Positions 25,358 through 33,201 are shown, counted from the first letter of the stretch. The stretch: DNA of 33,640 nucleotides from Paenibacillus alkaliterrae (GCF_021532375.1 NZ_JAKGAP010000070.1:1-33640), one strand, 5' to 3'. Program-made: numbers and translations. Notes: generated from the letters alone by a model not told the origin.

Positions 25358-26416
25358 TTACAGCGTGTTGGTTTTCAACTGCTCCAAAACCTTCGTAATC
25401 GTCGTCGCAGGGATTGCGAACCCGATGCCCTGCGCTTCGGCGTTGACCGCCGTGTTGATTCCGATTACTTCGCCGCTTTCATTAAGCAGCGGTCCGCCGG
25501 AATTACCCGGATTGATTGAAGCGTCCGTTTGAAGCAAATGCTCATATTGATGCTCGCCCTGCTCGTCCGCAATCGTTATTGGCCGCTCCTTCGCGCTCAG
25601 CACGCCCATCGTCAAGGTTTGGTCGAAGCCATACGGATTGCCGATCGCGATGACCCAGTCCCCGATTTGCATGTCGTCAGAGCTTCCCAGCTTCAATGAA
25701 GGAAAGGCTTTGCCGCCCTGGCTCTCCACCTTCAGCACCGCTAAGTCAAGCTCATAGCTTGATCCAAGCACAGTTGCCGTAAACGGTTCATCATAGCCTT
25801 GTACAGTCACTTTAACCTCCTTCGCACCAGAGATCACATGCTCATTCGTCAAGATATAGCCGTCCGATTCGAAGAAAAATCCCGTACCGGAACCTGCCAG
25901 CTCAAGCTCCGCGCTGCCCTGCTCCTCTATTTGCGGCTGTTCCTGCTGACGTCCGCCTCGTCCAGCATCGCCGCCGAAAAATGGACGAAAGGCTGGATCT
26001 TCGAACATTGAGGCCGAACGGGCCGGCTCCGCGTAGGTTTCGATCTTCACGACTGCCGGACTTGCCGCTGCATAGATGCCCGCGATATCTTCACCCGTGG
26101 CTAGCGAAGCTGTCGTCAAACCCGCATCCTGCCGGGTCGGGCTGCCCGCCGCGCCGCCGTTCGCGCTTTGCACCGCAGCTGAATTACCGCTAAACACGTT
26201 ATTTTTGTCCGCCATGTAAGAGAAACCGCCAATCACGACTGCCCCGATGAGGAAAGAGGCCAGCATCGTTCTTGCCGAACTTGCTCCTGCGCGCTTCGAA
26301 CGCTTGCCGCCGCCCATCGAAGGCTTGATCAGGTCCATATGCATGCCCAGCTCCTTCTCGTAAGTAGCTCGCAGATAAGTACTTTTATCTGCCTGCCGTT
26401 TGTTATCATCGTTCAT
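25358..26416 (-). CDS. Membrane-anchored HtrA/DegP-type serine protease without PDZ domain
   Basis: HtrA-type enzymes degrade or manage misfolded proteins outside the membrane. The 352-residue protein has a cytoplasmic basic N-terminus, one membrane helix (about 50-68, MLASFLIGAVVIGGFSY), a low-complexity linker rich in Gly, Gln and Ala, then a trypsin-like domain with H193 (LTNEHVISG), D224 (ELDLAVLKV) and S306 (INPGNSGGPL). It ends at the close of the protease fold (VLEQLKTNTL), so the PDZ domain found in typical HtrA is absent; a terminator follows at once, so this is not a frameshift. The start is ATG 26416, nine bases after AAAGG; an upstream ATG three codons earlier is too close to that site. 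Confidence 0.92.
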   Translation of the reverse strand: MNDDNKRQADKSTYLRATYEKELGMHMDLIKPSMGGGKRSKRAGASSARTMLASFLIGAVVIGGFSYMADKNNVFSGNSAAVQSANGGAAGSPTRQDAGLTTASLATGEDIAGIYAAASPAVVKIETYAEPARSASMFEDPAFRPFFGGDAGRGGRQQEQPQIEEQGSAELELAGSGTGFFFESDGYILTNEHVISGAKEVKVTVQGYDEPFTATVLGSSYELDLAVLKVESQGGKAFPSLKLGSSDDMQIGDWVIAIGNPYGFDQTLTMGVLSAKERPITIADEQGEHQYEHLLQTDASINPGNSGGPLLNESGEVIGINTAVNAEAQGIGFAIPATTITKVLEQLKTNTL

Positions 26417-26512
26417 AATGATCATCCTTTCAATTGCAGGTGTCTATTCCCTATGAACCTATCATGCAGGATGTACCTTAAACGAAACTTAAGCGGATTT
26501 AAAAGGAACATA

Positions 26513-26552
26513 AGAAAAATGCCAGCCCGGCACAAGCGCCTGGACTGGCATT
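26513..26552 (-). terminator. Terminator after ppc
   Basis: AATGCCAGTCC pairs with GGGCTGGCATT (one G-U) around a GC-rich apical part, followed on the minus strand by TTTTTC. It starts 35 bp after the ppc stop codon. The arms are nearly symmetrical and could also work weakly on the plus strand. Confidence 0.8.
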
Positions 26553-26586
26553 CTATGGCGAGCCTGTCAAAGCGACCGCTCTTTTA

Positions 26587-29391
26587 TTAGCCTGTATTCC
26601 GCAAACCTGCGGCAATGCCGTTGATCGTCAGCAGCACCTCGCGAAGCAGCTCCGGATCATCTTCGTCCTTATCGCGCAAGGCGCGAAGCTCGGTAAGCAG
26701 CTGCACTTGCATATAGCTGAGCGGATCGACGTACGGATTACGCAAACGGATCGATTCTTGGATAACCGGTACGTTATCCAAAATTTCCGATTGGCCCGTG
26801 ATGCTCAGGATAAGTTCGGACGTGAGCTTATACTCCTGCTCGATTTGCTCGAAGATGCGATCGCGGATCGTTTTGTCCTTGATCATATCCGCATATTCCT
26901 TCGCGATCAGCAAATCAGCCTTCGCCAAAGCCATTTGGAGATTATCGATAAGCGAACGGAAGAAAGGGAACTGCTCGTACATCGTACGCAGCGTCTCCAG
27001 CTTGCCCGCATCCTCGCCTACATACTGTTTGAGCGCGGTGCCAGCCGCATACCAAGCAGGCAGCAGGTATCTGCTTTGTGTCCAAGCGAATACCCAAGGG
27101 ATCGCCCGCAAATCTTCAAAGCGGTCGCTGTTCTTCCGCTTCGACGGACGCGAACCGATATTAAGCTCGCCAACCTCAGGCAGCGGTGTCGATTCCTTGA
27201 AATAAGTTAAGAAATCCGGATCGCGGAAAATAAGATCCTGATACTTCTTGAGCGCCGTTTCGGAAATCGAACGCGCGATCTCCTCCCACTCCTCTTCCGC
27301 TTGCGGCGCTTGCTCCGGATATTTCGCCAGACGAGCCGCTGTAATCAGCGCCCACGTCGCTTGCTCCAAGCTGCGATAAGCAATGCCCTGCATGGAGTAA
27401 CGCGAGGAAAGCACTTCGCCTTGTTCCGTAATCTTGATGCCGCCGCCAATGGTATGCGGCGGCTGTGCGAGGATGCTTCGGTTAAGCGGCATGCCGCCGC
27501 GTCCGAGCGCTCCGCCGCGTCCATGGAAGAACTTAAGCTTCACATCGTACTCTTTGCCGGCAGCCGTAATATCATTCAGCGCTACGCGCAGCTCCCAGTT
27601 CGCCGTTACAACCCCGCCATCCTTATTGCTGTCGGAATAACCGAGCATAATTTCGTGCAAATTGCCTCTAGCTGCAACCGCTTGACGGTAGATCGGCAGC
27701 TCGAACAGCTCCTTCATAATCGCCGGCGCCGCATGAAGATCGTCAATCGTCTCGAACAGAGGCACCGACTGCAACGTACAGCGAACCGTGCCGTCCGACT
27801 CTTTGCGGAACAAGCCGACTTCCTTCGCGAATACCATAACCTCGAGCATATCGCTCGCGGCTTGCGTCATACTGATCAGATAACTGGAGATACAGTTCAC
27901 ACCGAACTCCTGTTGTGCGCGATAGATCGTATGGTAGACGTTCAAGCATTCACGCGTTGAATCAGAATAATCCAAGTGCCCCGATGTAAGCGGGCGCGGA
28001 TCGTTCAAGAGACGATGAAGCAGATCTGTTTTCTCTTCTTCAGACAATGAGGCATAGTCAGCCACTACATTCATTTTCGCCAAAATCTCGGACATCGCGT
28101 TCTCATGCTCTTGGCTGTGCTGACGTACGTCAAGCGCCATAAGGTGAAAGCCGAACAGCTCAACCTGGCGGACAAGCTTCGCTAAGTCCGTATCAGCGAC
28201 GTAATCCGCATAGTGATTGCGAAGGCTGCGGTCGATTACGAGCAGATCCTCGCGAAGCTCATCCGGGTGGTTATAGCGCATAAGCGAACCTTTAAGCGAT
28301 TCGTCGCGCGTGTTAGCCAGCTTCTCCAGCATGAAACCAAGCTTAATCCGGTATGGCTCCTTCGTATTTCTCCACAGTTCAACGCATTTGAGCTCGACAT
28401 GTTCGCGGTCGAGACGAATCGATTCTACAAGCTCATCCGACACCGTTATCAGGTTCGTGCTGAAGCTGAGCAGATCCATAAGCTCGTGAAGCTTCTCCTC
28501 GTACTTGCGAATCGCCAGCTGGCGGTGCAGCGTAATCGTCTCCCAAGTGACCTTAGCGGTTACGGACGGGTTGCCGTCGCGATCTCCGCCGATCCAGGAA
28601 CCGAAACGCAGATAATCCGGCACATGCCAGTTCTCATCGGAGTAATATTTGCTCAGGCAGCGCTCCAGCTCTTCATAGACGCTAGGCAATACCTCGAATA
28701 AAGTTTCATCAAAATAGAACAGGCCGTTACGCACCTCGTCGATAACGGTTGGTTTACGATCGCGAATCTCATCAGTCTGCCACAAAATGAGAACCTCATT
28801 CATAAGCTTCTCATGCAGCTTCTCGCGTTCGCGGTAGGTCAATGTCGGATTATCCAGCTCCATAACATCCATGGCAATCCGTTTATGAATATCAAGCACC
28901 GCTCGGCGGGTCGCCTCCGTCGGATGGGCTGTCATCACAAGCTCAAGGGAAATGCTGCTCAAAATATGCTGAACGTCGTCAATCGCGATGCCCCGCTCCT
29001 TCAAATCCTGAACGGCGCTCTCGATCGAGCCGCGCTGTACCGCTTCGCCGGCGGAAACCTCATAGTCGCGTTTCCGTCTAATCCGGTGATTTTGCTCGGC
29101 AATATTAACAAGTTGGAAGTAAATAGCAAACGCCCTTATTACTTGATGTCTAATTTCCGGGCTTAGGGACGATACGGTTTCTTTGAATTGTTCAAATAGC
29201 TCCGGCACAAATTCGGCGCGGAGCGCTTTACTTTGCTCGCGAATGCGCTCAACCATTTCCAGCAGCTCGCGCCCGCCTTGATGAACTAGCACTTCGCCGA
29301 GAATATTGCCTAGAAATCGGACATCGCGTCGAAGCAAATTGTTTGCTTGCGGCCGGTTGGTGGTCAAAGTTGATTCAGATTGATCCGACAT
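26587..29391 (-). CDS. ppc: Phosphoenolpyruvate carboxylase
   Basis: The enzyme adds bicarbonate to phosphoenolpyruvate to make oxaloacetate, refilling the citric acid cycle. The 934-residue length is normal. Visible signatures are the catalytic histidine segment ELVMTAHPTEATRR (H156), the arginine-rich glycine loop FFHGRGGALGRGG, the SDSNKDGG segment and the invariant C-terminal RNTG. The loop reads GALGRGG where many bacterial enzymes have GTVGRGG, a small variation. The start is ATG 29391 with AGGAGG six bases upstream. It has its own terminator and appears monocistronic. Confidence 0.98.
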   Translation of the reverse strand: MSDQSESTLTTNRPQANNLLRRDVRFLGNILGEVLVHQGGRELLEMVERIREQSKALRAEFVPELFEQFKETVSSLSPEIRHQVIRAFAIYFQLVNIAEQNHRIRRKRDYEVSAGEAVQRGSIESAVQDLKERGIAIDDVQHILSSISLELVMTAHPTEATRRAVLDIHKRIAMDVMELDNPTLTYREREKLHEKLMNEVLILWQTDEIRDRKPTVIDEVRNGLFYFDETLFEVLPSVYEELERCLSKYYSDENWHVPDYLRFGSWIGGDRDGNPSVTAKVTWETITLHRQLAIRKYEEKLHELMDLLSFSTNLITVSDELVESIRLDREHVELKCVELWRNTKEPYRIKLGFMLEKLANTRDESLKGSLMRYNHPDELREDLLVIDRSLRNHYADYVADTDLAKLVRQVELFGFHLMALDVRQHSQEHENAMSEILAKMNVVADYASLSEEEKTDLLHRLLNDPRPLTSGHLDYSDSTRECLNVYHTIYRAQQEFGVNCISSYLISMTQAASDMLEVMVFAKEVGLFRKESDGTVRCTLQSVPLFETIDDLHAAPAIMKELFELPIYRQAVAARGNLHEIMLGYSDSNKDGGVVTANWELRVALNDITAAGKEYDVKLKFFHGRGGALGRGGMPLNRSILAQPPHTIGGGIKITEQGEVLSSRYSMQGIAYRSLEQATWALITAARLAKYPEQAPQAEEEWEEIARSISETALKKYQDLIFRDPDFLTYFKESTPLPEVGELNIGSRPSKRKNSDRFEDLRAIPWVFAWTQSRYLLPAWYAAGTALKQYVGEDAGKLETLRTMYEQFPFFRSLIDNLQMALAKADLLIAKEYADMIKDKTIRDRIFEQIEQEYKLTSELILSITGQSEILDNVPVIQESIRLRNPYVDPLSYMQVQLLTELRALRDKDEDDPELLREVLLTINGIAAGLRNTG

Positions 29392-29626
29392 ACTGTTCCT
29401 CCTAAATTTTCACGAAGTAAAAATCGCTTCGTAAGCATATGCATAGTTTGCGAATGCAAACTTACCTCGTAAAATAATCGCAGTTCATTAACGTATTTTT
29501 GACTTCTACCATCATACTACAAAATCCAACAGGGTTGAAGCCCCGGAGCCAATCTCGGCTAAATAGAATGGCGCCTCCCGCTGCGGGAATCCAATTTGGC
29601 TGACTATCTAAGTATGTGCTTAAACA
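29392..29626. other. Leader and spacer upstream of ppc
   Basis: No gene is seen. The minus strand holds two hairpins close to the ppc ribosome site: GTTTGC/GCAAAC with a 4-base loop (29447-29462) and ACGAAG/CTTCGT (29412-29433). A weak promoter candidate (TTCAAC, 17 bp, TATGAT) lies near 29510-29540. The hairpins may influence ppc translation but nothing proves it. Confidence 0.35.
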
Positions 29627-29656
29627 TAAAAAAAGCCCTCGAGTGATCAAGGACTT
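29627..29656 (-). terminator. Terminator of the first tRNA array
   Basis: On the minus strand AAGTCCTTGA pairs with TCGAGGGCTT around TCAC, followed by a run of seven T. It lies 13 bp after the last tRNA of the four-gene array. Confidence 0.8.
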
Positions 29657-29669
29657 TACCGTTTGTAGT

Positions 29670-29743
29670 TGGAGCGGGTGATGGGAATCGAACCCACGCT
29701 ATTAGCTTGGAAGGCTAAAGTTCTACCATTGAACTACACCCGC
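29670..29743 (-). tRNA. tRNA-Gly (anticodon UCC)
   Basis: The minus strand reads GCGGGTG...CACCCGC plus U and an encoded CCA. The anticodon loop is CTTCCAA within a TTAGC/GCTAA stem, giving UCC. It is the last gene of the four-tRNA array. Confidence 0.97.
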
Positions 29744-29761
29744 AAAACAAAAAGTTAAAGA

Positions 29762-29838
29762 TGGTCGGGACGACACGATTTGAACATGCGACCCCCTGGT
29801 CCCAAACCAGGTGCTCTACCAAGCTGAGCTACGTCCCG
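29762..29838 (-). tRNA. tRNA-Pro (anticodon UGG)
   Basis: The acceptor CGGGACG pairs with CGTCCCG, followed by A and encoded CCA. The anticodon loop TTTGGGA in a CCTGG/CCAGG stem gives UGG. Confidence 0.97.
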
Positions 29839-29872
29839 TGATGCGAAAAAAATGCAACTGCTTAAGTGAAAA

Positions 29873-29949
29873 TGGCGTGCCCTAAGAGATTCGAACTCCT
29901 GACCTTTTGATTCGTAGTCAAACGCTCTATCCAGCTGAGCTAAGGGCAC
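29873..29949 (-). tRNA. tRNA-Arg (anticodon ACG)
   Basis: The acceptor GTGCCCT pairs with AGGGCAC, followed by G and encoded CCA. The anticodon loop CTACGAA in a TTTGA/TCAAA stem gives ACG, whose first base is normally deaminated to inosine. Confidence 0.97.
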
Positions 29950-29955
29950 ATATTA

Positions 29956-30030
29956 TGGAGCGGAAGACGGGAATCGAACCCGCGACCCTCGCCTTGGCAA
30001 GGCGATGCTCTACCGCTGAGCCACTTCCGC
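29956..30030 (-). tRNA. tRNA-Gly (anticodon GCC)
   Basis: The acceptor GCGGAAG pairs with CTTCCGC, followed by T and encoded CCA. The anticodon loop TTGCCAA gives GCC. It is the first gene of the array and lies only 6 bp before tRNA-Arg. Confidence 0.97.
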
Positions 30031-30346
30031 ACGCTATATCGTGTTAGCCGTTTGTAATTCATATCATCGCGGCGACAAGTAATAATATATCACCCCTGAA
30101 AACAAAATGCAACTGTTTTTCGAAGAAAATGATAAATTATTTTTTCGAACGGTAATAATCCTTGATTTCCCTATGTTTTATGACCTTTTTAAACTCGCTT
30201 CTATCGAACCAAGCCTCATGACGGTGAGGTTCAGCTCACTAATCATTCATTCAGCTAATGATTAAGGGCATTACCATTAAACCTCCTTTACCGTCCGCCG
30301 CTGTTCCAAGCCTCATAGCTGCACAAGAGTACCCCTGGCATAAACA
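30031..30346. other. Spacer between tRNA array and ABC ATPase gene
   Basis: It contains the tRNA promoter and no gene I can support. An inverted pair near 30213-30232 (GCCTCATGACGGTGAGGTTC) could form a small hairpin. The rest (30113-30346) shows nothing else recognisable. Confidence 0.4.
30084..30112 (-). promoter_or_regulatory. Promoter of the four-gene tRNA array
   Basis: On the minus strand TTGCAT (30107-30112) and TATATT (30084-30089) are 17 bp apart, and a TG precedes the -10 by one base. It lies about 54 bp before tRNA-Gly(GCC). Confidence 0.6.
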
Positions 30347-30382
30347 ACAAAAAACCGCGGTCCCTGCGAGGGAGCGCGGTTT
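30347..30382 (-). terminator. Terminator after the siderophore ABC ATPase
   Basis: AACCGCG-TCCCT pairs with AGGGA-CGCGGTT around CGC, with a C-C mismatch in the stem, followed on the minus strand by six T. It begins nine bases after the stop codon. Confidence 0.88.
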
Positions 30383-30390
30383 CCGCTACA

Positions 30391-31236
30391 CTATGCGCCT
30401 GCTGCGGCCAACGTCGAGTGACTGCCTATTGCCGCCTTCTCCGCCGCCGGTTGGCCCGCTAGAGCGAATGGCAAGCAAAGCGGAACGCCCGTGCGCGGGT
30501 CCTGCACGATGTCTGCTTCGATATTAAACACTTCACGCATGATTTCAGGCGTAATAACCTCAAGCGGCGAGCCTTCTCCTACGACGACACCTGTCTTGAT
30601 CGCAATCATATGATGCGCATAGCGTGCGGCATGGTTCAAATCATGCACAACCATGACGACAGTACGATTGTTGCTTTCATTTAGGTTTTGAAGTAAATGA
30701 AGAACCTCTAACTGATGCGCCATATCGAGGAATGTTGTAGGCTCGTCAAGGAACAGGATTTCGGTTTCCTGCGCCAGCGCCATGGCAATCCATGCGCGTT
30801 GACGCTGCCCGCCCGAAAGCTGATCGACCGGACGTTCTGCGAAATGGCTCATGCCAGTCGCTTCAATTGCCCACTGCACGATGCTGCGGTCATCCTTGCT
30901 CATCGAGCCGAAGCCCTTCTGATAAGGGAAACGCCCATAGGATACAAGTTCCGCGACCGTCAGACCGTCTGGCGCGGTTGGGTTTTGCGGCAGGATGGCC
31001 AACTGCTTCGCCACTTCCTTCGTAGACTGCTTATGAATGGATTTGCCGTCCAGAAGCACACTGCCTTGGGCTGGATTCATAATACGGGCCATCGTCTTCA
31101 ATATCGTCGACTTGCCGGAGCCGTTCGCTCCTACCAGCGCCGTAATTTTCCCTTGGGGAATGGCAATATTTAAATTTTGGACAATCAGACGATCATCATA
31201 AGCAATGTCAAGACTTGAAGTCGTTAGACGAATCAT
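30391..31236 (-). CDS. Iron-siderophore/heme-type ABC transporter ATPase (FecE/FhuC/YusV family)
   Basis: It powers uptake of ferric siderophores through a membrane permease. The 281-residue protein has Walker A GANGSGKST (36-44), the Q-loop in AILPQNP, the signature LSGGQRQR (140-147), Walker B and D-loop ILFLDEPTTFLD and the switch histidine in MVVHDL. The start is ATG 31236, a typical family start; the ribosome site AAGGAG is 12 bases upstream, slightly far. No permease or binding-protein gene lies beside it, so it may be a shared ATPase like B. subtilis YusV. Two Fur boxes in its promoter point to induction by iron starvation. Confidence 0.93.
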   Translation of the reverse strand: MIRLTTSSLDIAYDDRLIVQNLNIAIPQGKITALVGANGSGKSTILKTMARIMNPAQGSVLLDGKSIHKQSTKEVAKQLAILPQNPTAPDGLTVAELVSYGRFPYQKGFGSMSKDDRSIVQWAIEATGMSHFAERPVDQLSGGQRQRAWIAMALAQETEILFLDEPTTFLDMAHQLEVLHLLQNLNESNNRTVVMVVHDLNHAARYAHHMIAIKTGVVVGEGSPLEVITPEIMREVFNIEADIVQDPRTGVPLCLPFALAGQPAAEKAAIGSHSTLAAAGA

Positions 31237-31320
31237 TGGACATACACGCTCCTTCCGCTGCCGGGAGGCAGACACCTTCTGAATGAATATATGTTTACAA
31301 TTTCATTTCAAAACCATATT

Positions 31321-31335
31321 TGATAACGATTATCA
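31321..31335. promoter_or_regulatory. Fur box downstream of the ABC ATPase -10
   Basis: TGATAACGATTATCA matches the 7-1-7 Fur consensus TGATAATnATTATCA at 13 of 14 defined positions. It sits just downstream of the -10 element, where bound Fur-iron would block transcription. Confidence 0.88.
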
Positions 31336-31346
31336 ATGACTATCTA

Positions 31347-31375
31347 ATGATAATGTTTCTCAAGATAAATGTCAA
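31347..31375 (-). promoter_or_regulatory. Iron-regulated promoter of the ABC ATPase gene
   Basis: A perfect TTGACA (31370-31375) and TATCAT (31347-31352) on the minus strand are 17 bp apart. A second Fur box, TGATAATGTTTCTCA (31348-31362), overlaps the -10 and spacer. The leader to the start codon is about 105 bp. Confidence 0.85.
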
Positions 31376-31424
31376 CGATTATAATGCTAATTATAATGGT
31401 GAACAAAATATTAAATTTAACGTA

Positions 31425-31454
31425 TAGACAAAGTGAAGATACGTCTGCTATAGT
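31425..31454 (+). promoter_or_regulatory. Divergent promoter facing the permease relic
   Basis: On the plus strand TAGACA (31425-31430) and TATAGT (31449-31454) are 18 bp apart. A Fur box follows immediately. No intact gene is found downstream. Confidence 0.5.
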
Positions 31455-31459
31455 TTCGT

Positions 31460-31478
31460 TGATAATGATTCGCATTAT
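31460..31478. promoter_or_regulatory. Fur box of the divergent promoter
   Basis: TGATAATGATTCGCATTATG, beginning at 31460, contains GATAATGAT and CATTAT as in the classical 19-bp Fur box (15 of 19 positions by my count). It lies six bases after the plus-strand -10 element. Confidence 0.7.
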
Positions 31479-31530
31479 GACAAAAAATGCAAATACACTA
31501 ATCGAACTTATATTTAGTAAGGCCTTTAAT

Positions 31531-31812
31531 CCTTTTCCAACCAGCTGGTATACCGCTCCGAAGTGTGGCTTCGCCTGCTGGGCAATATCCTAACGATTCT
31601 CATTCAGACCGCGATCTGGGGAGTTGTCATCGGAAGCGGAGCGATGGAAGGAATTACTCTGCAGCAAAGTGGATAGAAGCTTGAAATCCGGTTCGATCGG
31701 TACAGAGCTTTTCAAACCGCTATTCTATCCGTTATACTTATTGTCCGACGGCTCCGCCTATCTATTGATGGCGCTTTTGATATCTTTTCTGCTTGATATC
31801 TTATCTCATTGA
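31531..31812 (+). pseudogene. ABC-2 type permease relic (DUF990-like), frameshifted
   Basis: One frame (from about 31531) reads LVYRSEVWLRLLGNILTILI followed by QTAIWGVVIGSGAMEGITLQ and then a stop. A second frame reads DRSLKSGSIGTELFKPLFYP followed by LYLLSDGSAYLLMALLISF and a stop at 31812. Both pieces look like consecutive parts of ABC-2 family integral membrane proteins in which a conserved SGSIGTELxKPLxYPLYLL segment follows the second helix. A frameshift and loss of about 30 codons between them, and no start or remaining four helices, mark it as a decayed fragment. It lies downstream of a Fur-box promoter, but association with iron is not implied by its family. Confidence 0.6.
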
Positions 31813-32005
31813 TTATAATCGGTTTATGGCAGTGTGATTCAAATTATAAGGAGCCGGCGAATGACATGATTCGACAAATATTTCTATGGGACGCTCCTAT
31901 CGTTTGACAGACTTTTTATTCCGTTTCATTTATTCTGGACTTGTTCTTATGCTGAGTGACGCTGAAATATTCCTTTATTATTCGATAAGAAAAAGGTGGG
32001 AGAGC

Positions 32006-32299
32006 ATGCAAATTAAAAAGAAAACAGACATTGAGGCTGTTTTGGACAATTTTTCATCTTTAGCTCAATGGGATGATGTAGGGAGAAAATTTTACCTGGT
32101 CTTTGACGACCGCAAACGTGGAGGACAATGGACCTTAATGAACTATCCTGAGAATCGATTCAGCGTTCATGGGCTAGGCGAGGATTACATCGACGATAAT
32201 GAATTATTTTTTGAGGAATATGACAGCGTCGTTTCTTTCCTTTGGAGTAATCGCGCTGCGTTCAACGCCGCCGTGAAGCCAACGACCGTAAGCGTTTAA
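32006..32299 (+). CDS. Small acidic protein of unknown function
   Basis: The 97-residue protein is not one I recognise. It begins MQIKKKTDIEAVLDNFSSLA and has a strand-rich middle (KFYLVFDDRKRGGQWTLMNY, then NRFSVHGLGEDYIDDNELFF) and a C-terminal helix (EEYDSVVSFLWSNRAAFNAA). There is no signal peptide or membrane segment. The start is ATG 32006, preceded by GGTGGGAG; the longer reading from 31886 has no ribosome site. It is the only intact plus-strand gene in the window and has its own terminator, which supports expression. Confidence 0.7.
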   Translation: MQIKKKTDIEAVLDNFSSLAQWDDVGRKFYLVFDDRKRGGQWTLMNYPENRFSVHGLGEDYIDDNELFFEEYDSVVSFLWSNRAAFNAAVKPTTVSV

Positions 32300-32310
32300 T
32301 TGCCATGAAG

Positions 32311-32341
32311 CACGCCTATTAGTGGGTGTGTTTCTTTTTTT
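32311..32341 (+). terminator. Terminator after the small unknown gene
   Basis: CACGCC pairs with GGTGTG (one G-U) and is followed by TTTCTTTTTTT on the plus strand, 12 bp after the stop codon. Confidence 0.75.
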
Positions 32342-32570
32342 GCATCATTTTGTTTCGTCGTAAGCTGGATAGCGGCAAAGCTCCCGAGAGAAAATAACCC
32401 AAGAAAAAAACGAAAGGTTGGTTATTGATTCCATCGTACGGTTCTCCGTTCGACATGATGAGAGAGTTCGAAATTACCTACAGCTATGCCGGGGAGAGTA
32501 TCGCCAGCGGCCAATCGAGCCCGGGTTCAAGAATTTATCGGCTAATTGAATGTAATAGCGAACGACAACA
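32342..32570. other. Gene-free stretch before two terminators
   Basis: No supported gene. A short plus-strand open frame (about 32427-32590, reading GSPFDMMREFEITYSYAGES) lacks a ribosome site and resembles nothing I know. The content may be decayed sequence. Confidence 0.3.
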
Positions 32571-32615
32571 AACGACTCCTTTCTATACCTAAAAAAGGTA
32601 CAGAAAGGAGTCGTT
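32571..32615 (+). terminator. Long hairpin, probable terminator
   Basis: AACGACTCCTTTCT-TACCT and AGGTA-AGAAAGGAGTCGTT form a stem of about 19 pairs with one internal mismatch, followed on the plus strand by TTATTTT. The nearest plus-strand gene already has a terminator, so what it ends is unclear. It could also catch read-through. Confidence 0.6.
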
Positions 32616-32661
32616 TTATTTTCTCAAAGCCGCCGGTTTCCGCAAAGTTCCTGAATGCAGC

Positions 32662-32690
32662 AAAAAACCCTTGTTCGCCAAGGGTTTTTT
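32662..32690 (-). terminator. Terminator of the second tRNA array
   Basis: AAAAAACCCTTG and CAAGGGTTTTTT form a symmetrical hairpin, so it can work on both strands. On the minus strand it lies 8 bp after the last tRNA-Leu of the array. Confidence 0.88.
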
Positions 32691-32697
32691 CATAGTA

Positions 32698-32780
32698 TGG
32701 TGCGCGTAGAGGGACTTGAACCCCCACGGTCGCCCGCTAGATCCTAAGTCTAGTGCGTCTGCCAATTCCGCCATACGCGC
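32698..32780 (-). tRNA. tRNA-Leu (anticodon UAG), second copy in transcription order
   Basis: A long variable arm and the acceptor GCGCGTA/TACGCGC identify a leucine tRNA. The anticodon loop CTTAGGA in a CTAGA/TCTAG stem gives UAG. CCA is encoded. It differs from the copy upstream by one compensated base pair in the anticodon stem. Confidence 0.96.
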
Positions 32781-32819
32781 GTGGGTGAAACGTGTAAAAC
32801 TATGCTGTTAAAGAAAGTG

Positions 32820-32902
32820 TGGTGCGCGTAGAGGGACTTGAACCCCCACGGTCGCCCGCCAGATCCTAAGTCTGGTGCGTCTGCCAATTCCGCCATACGC
32901 GC
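32820..32902 (-). tRNA. tRNA-Leu (anticodon UAG), first copy in transcription order
   Basis: Same structure as its neighbour 39 bp away, with CCAGA/TCTGG as the anticodon stem. CCA is encoded. Confidence 0.96.
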
Positions 32903-32924
32903 ACATTTGAAAAGAGATAAAAAA

Positions 32925-33000
32925 TGGTGAGTCATGTAGGATTCGAACCTACGACACCCTGATTAAAAGTCAGGTGCTCTACCAACTGAGCTAATGACTC
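32925..33000 (-). tRNA. tRNA-Lys (anticodon UUU)
   Basis: The acceptor GAGTCAT pairs with ATGACTC, followed by A and encoded CCA. The anticodon loop CTTTTAA gives UUU. Confidence 0.97.
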
Positions 33001-33010
33001 AAATTATAAA

Positions 33011-33084
33011 TGGCTGGGGATTCAGGGATCGAACCTGAGAATGACGGAGTCAAAGTCCGTTGCCTTACCGCTTGGCTAATCCCC
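33011..33084 (-). tRNA. tRNA-Gln (anticodon UUG)
   Basis: The acceptor TGGGGAT pairs with ATCCCCA, followed by G and encoded CCA. The anticodon loop CTTTGAC in an ACGGA/TCCGT stem gives UUG. Confidence 0.97.
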
Positions 33085-33094
33085 AGCAGCGATA

Positions 33095-33170
33095 TGGTGG
33101 AGGATGACGGGATCGAACCGCCGACCCTCTGCTTGTAAGGCAGATGCTCTCCCAGCTGAGCTAATCCTCC
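33095..33170 (-). tRNA. tRNA-Val (anticodon UAC)
   Basis: The acceptor GGAGGAT pairs with ATCCTCC, followed by A and encoded CCA. The anticodon loop CTTACAA gives UAC. Confidence 0.97.
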
Positions 33171-33201
33171 ATGGGATAATGAATCCTTCTAATGAAGGAA
33201 A

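Noticed and set aside
27301..27960. A 219-codon plus-strand open frame
   Set aside because: It is wholly inside ppc on the opposite strand, with no start signal or recognisable domain.
29462..29650. A 62-codon minus-strand frame upstream of ppc
   Set aside because: It overlaps the tRNA terminator and the ppc leader, has no ribosome site and ends in low-complexity sequence.
32427..32590. Short plus-strand frame reading GSPFDMMREFEITYSYAGES
   Set aside because: No ribosome site and no family recognised; it ends inside the long hairpin at 32571-32615. It may be a relic, but it cannot be supported.
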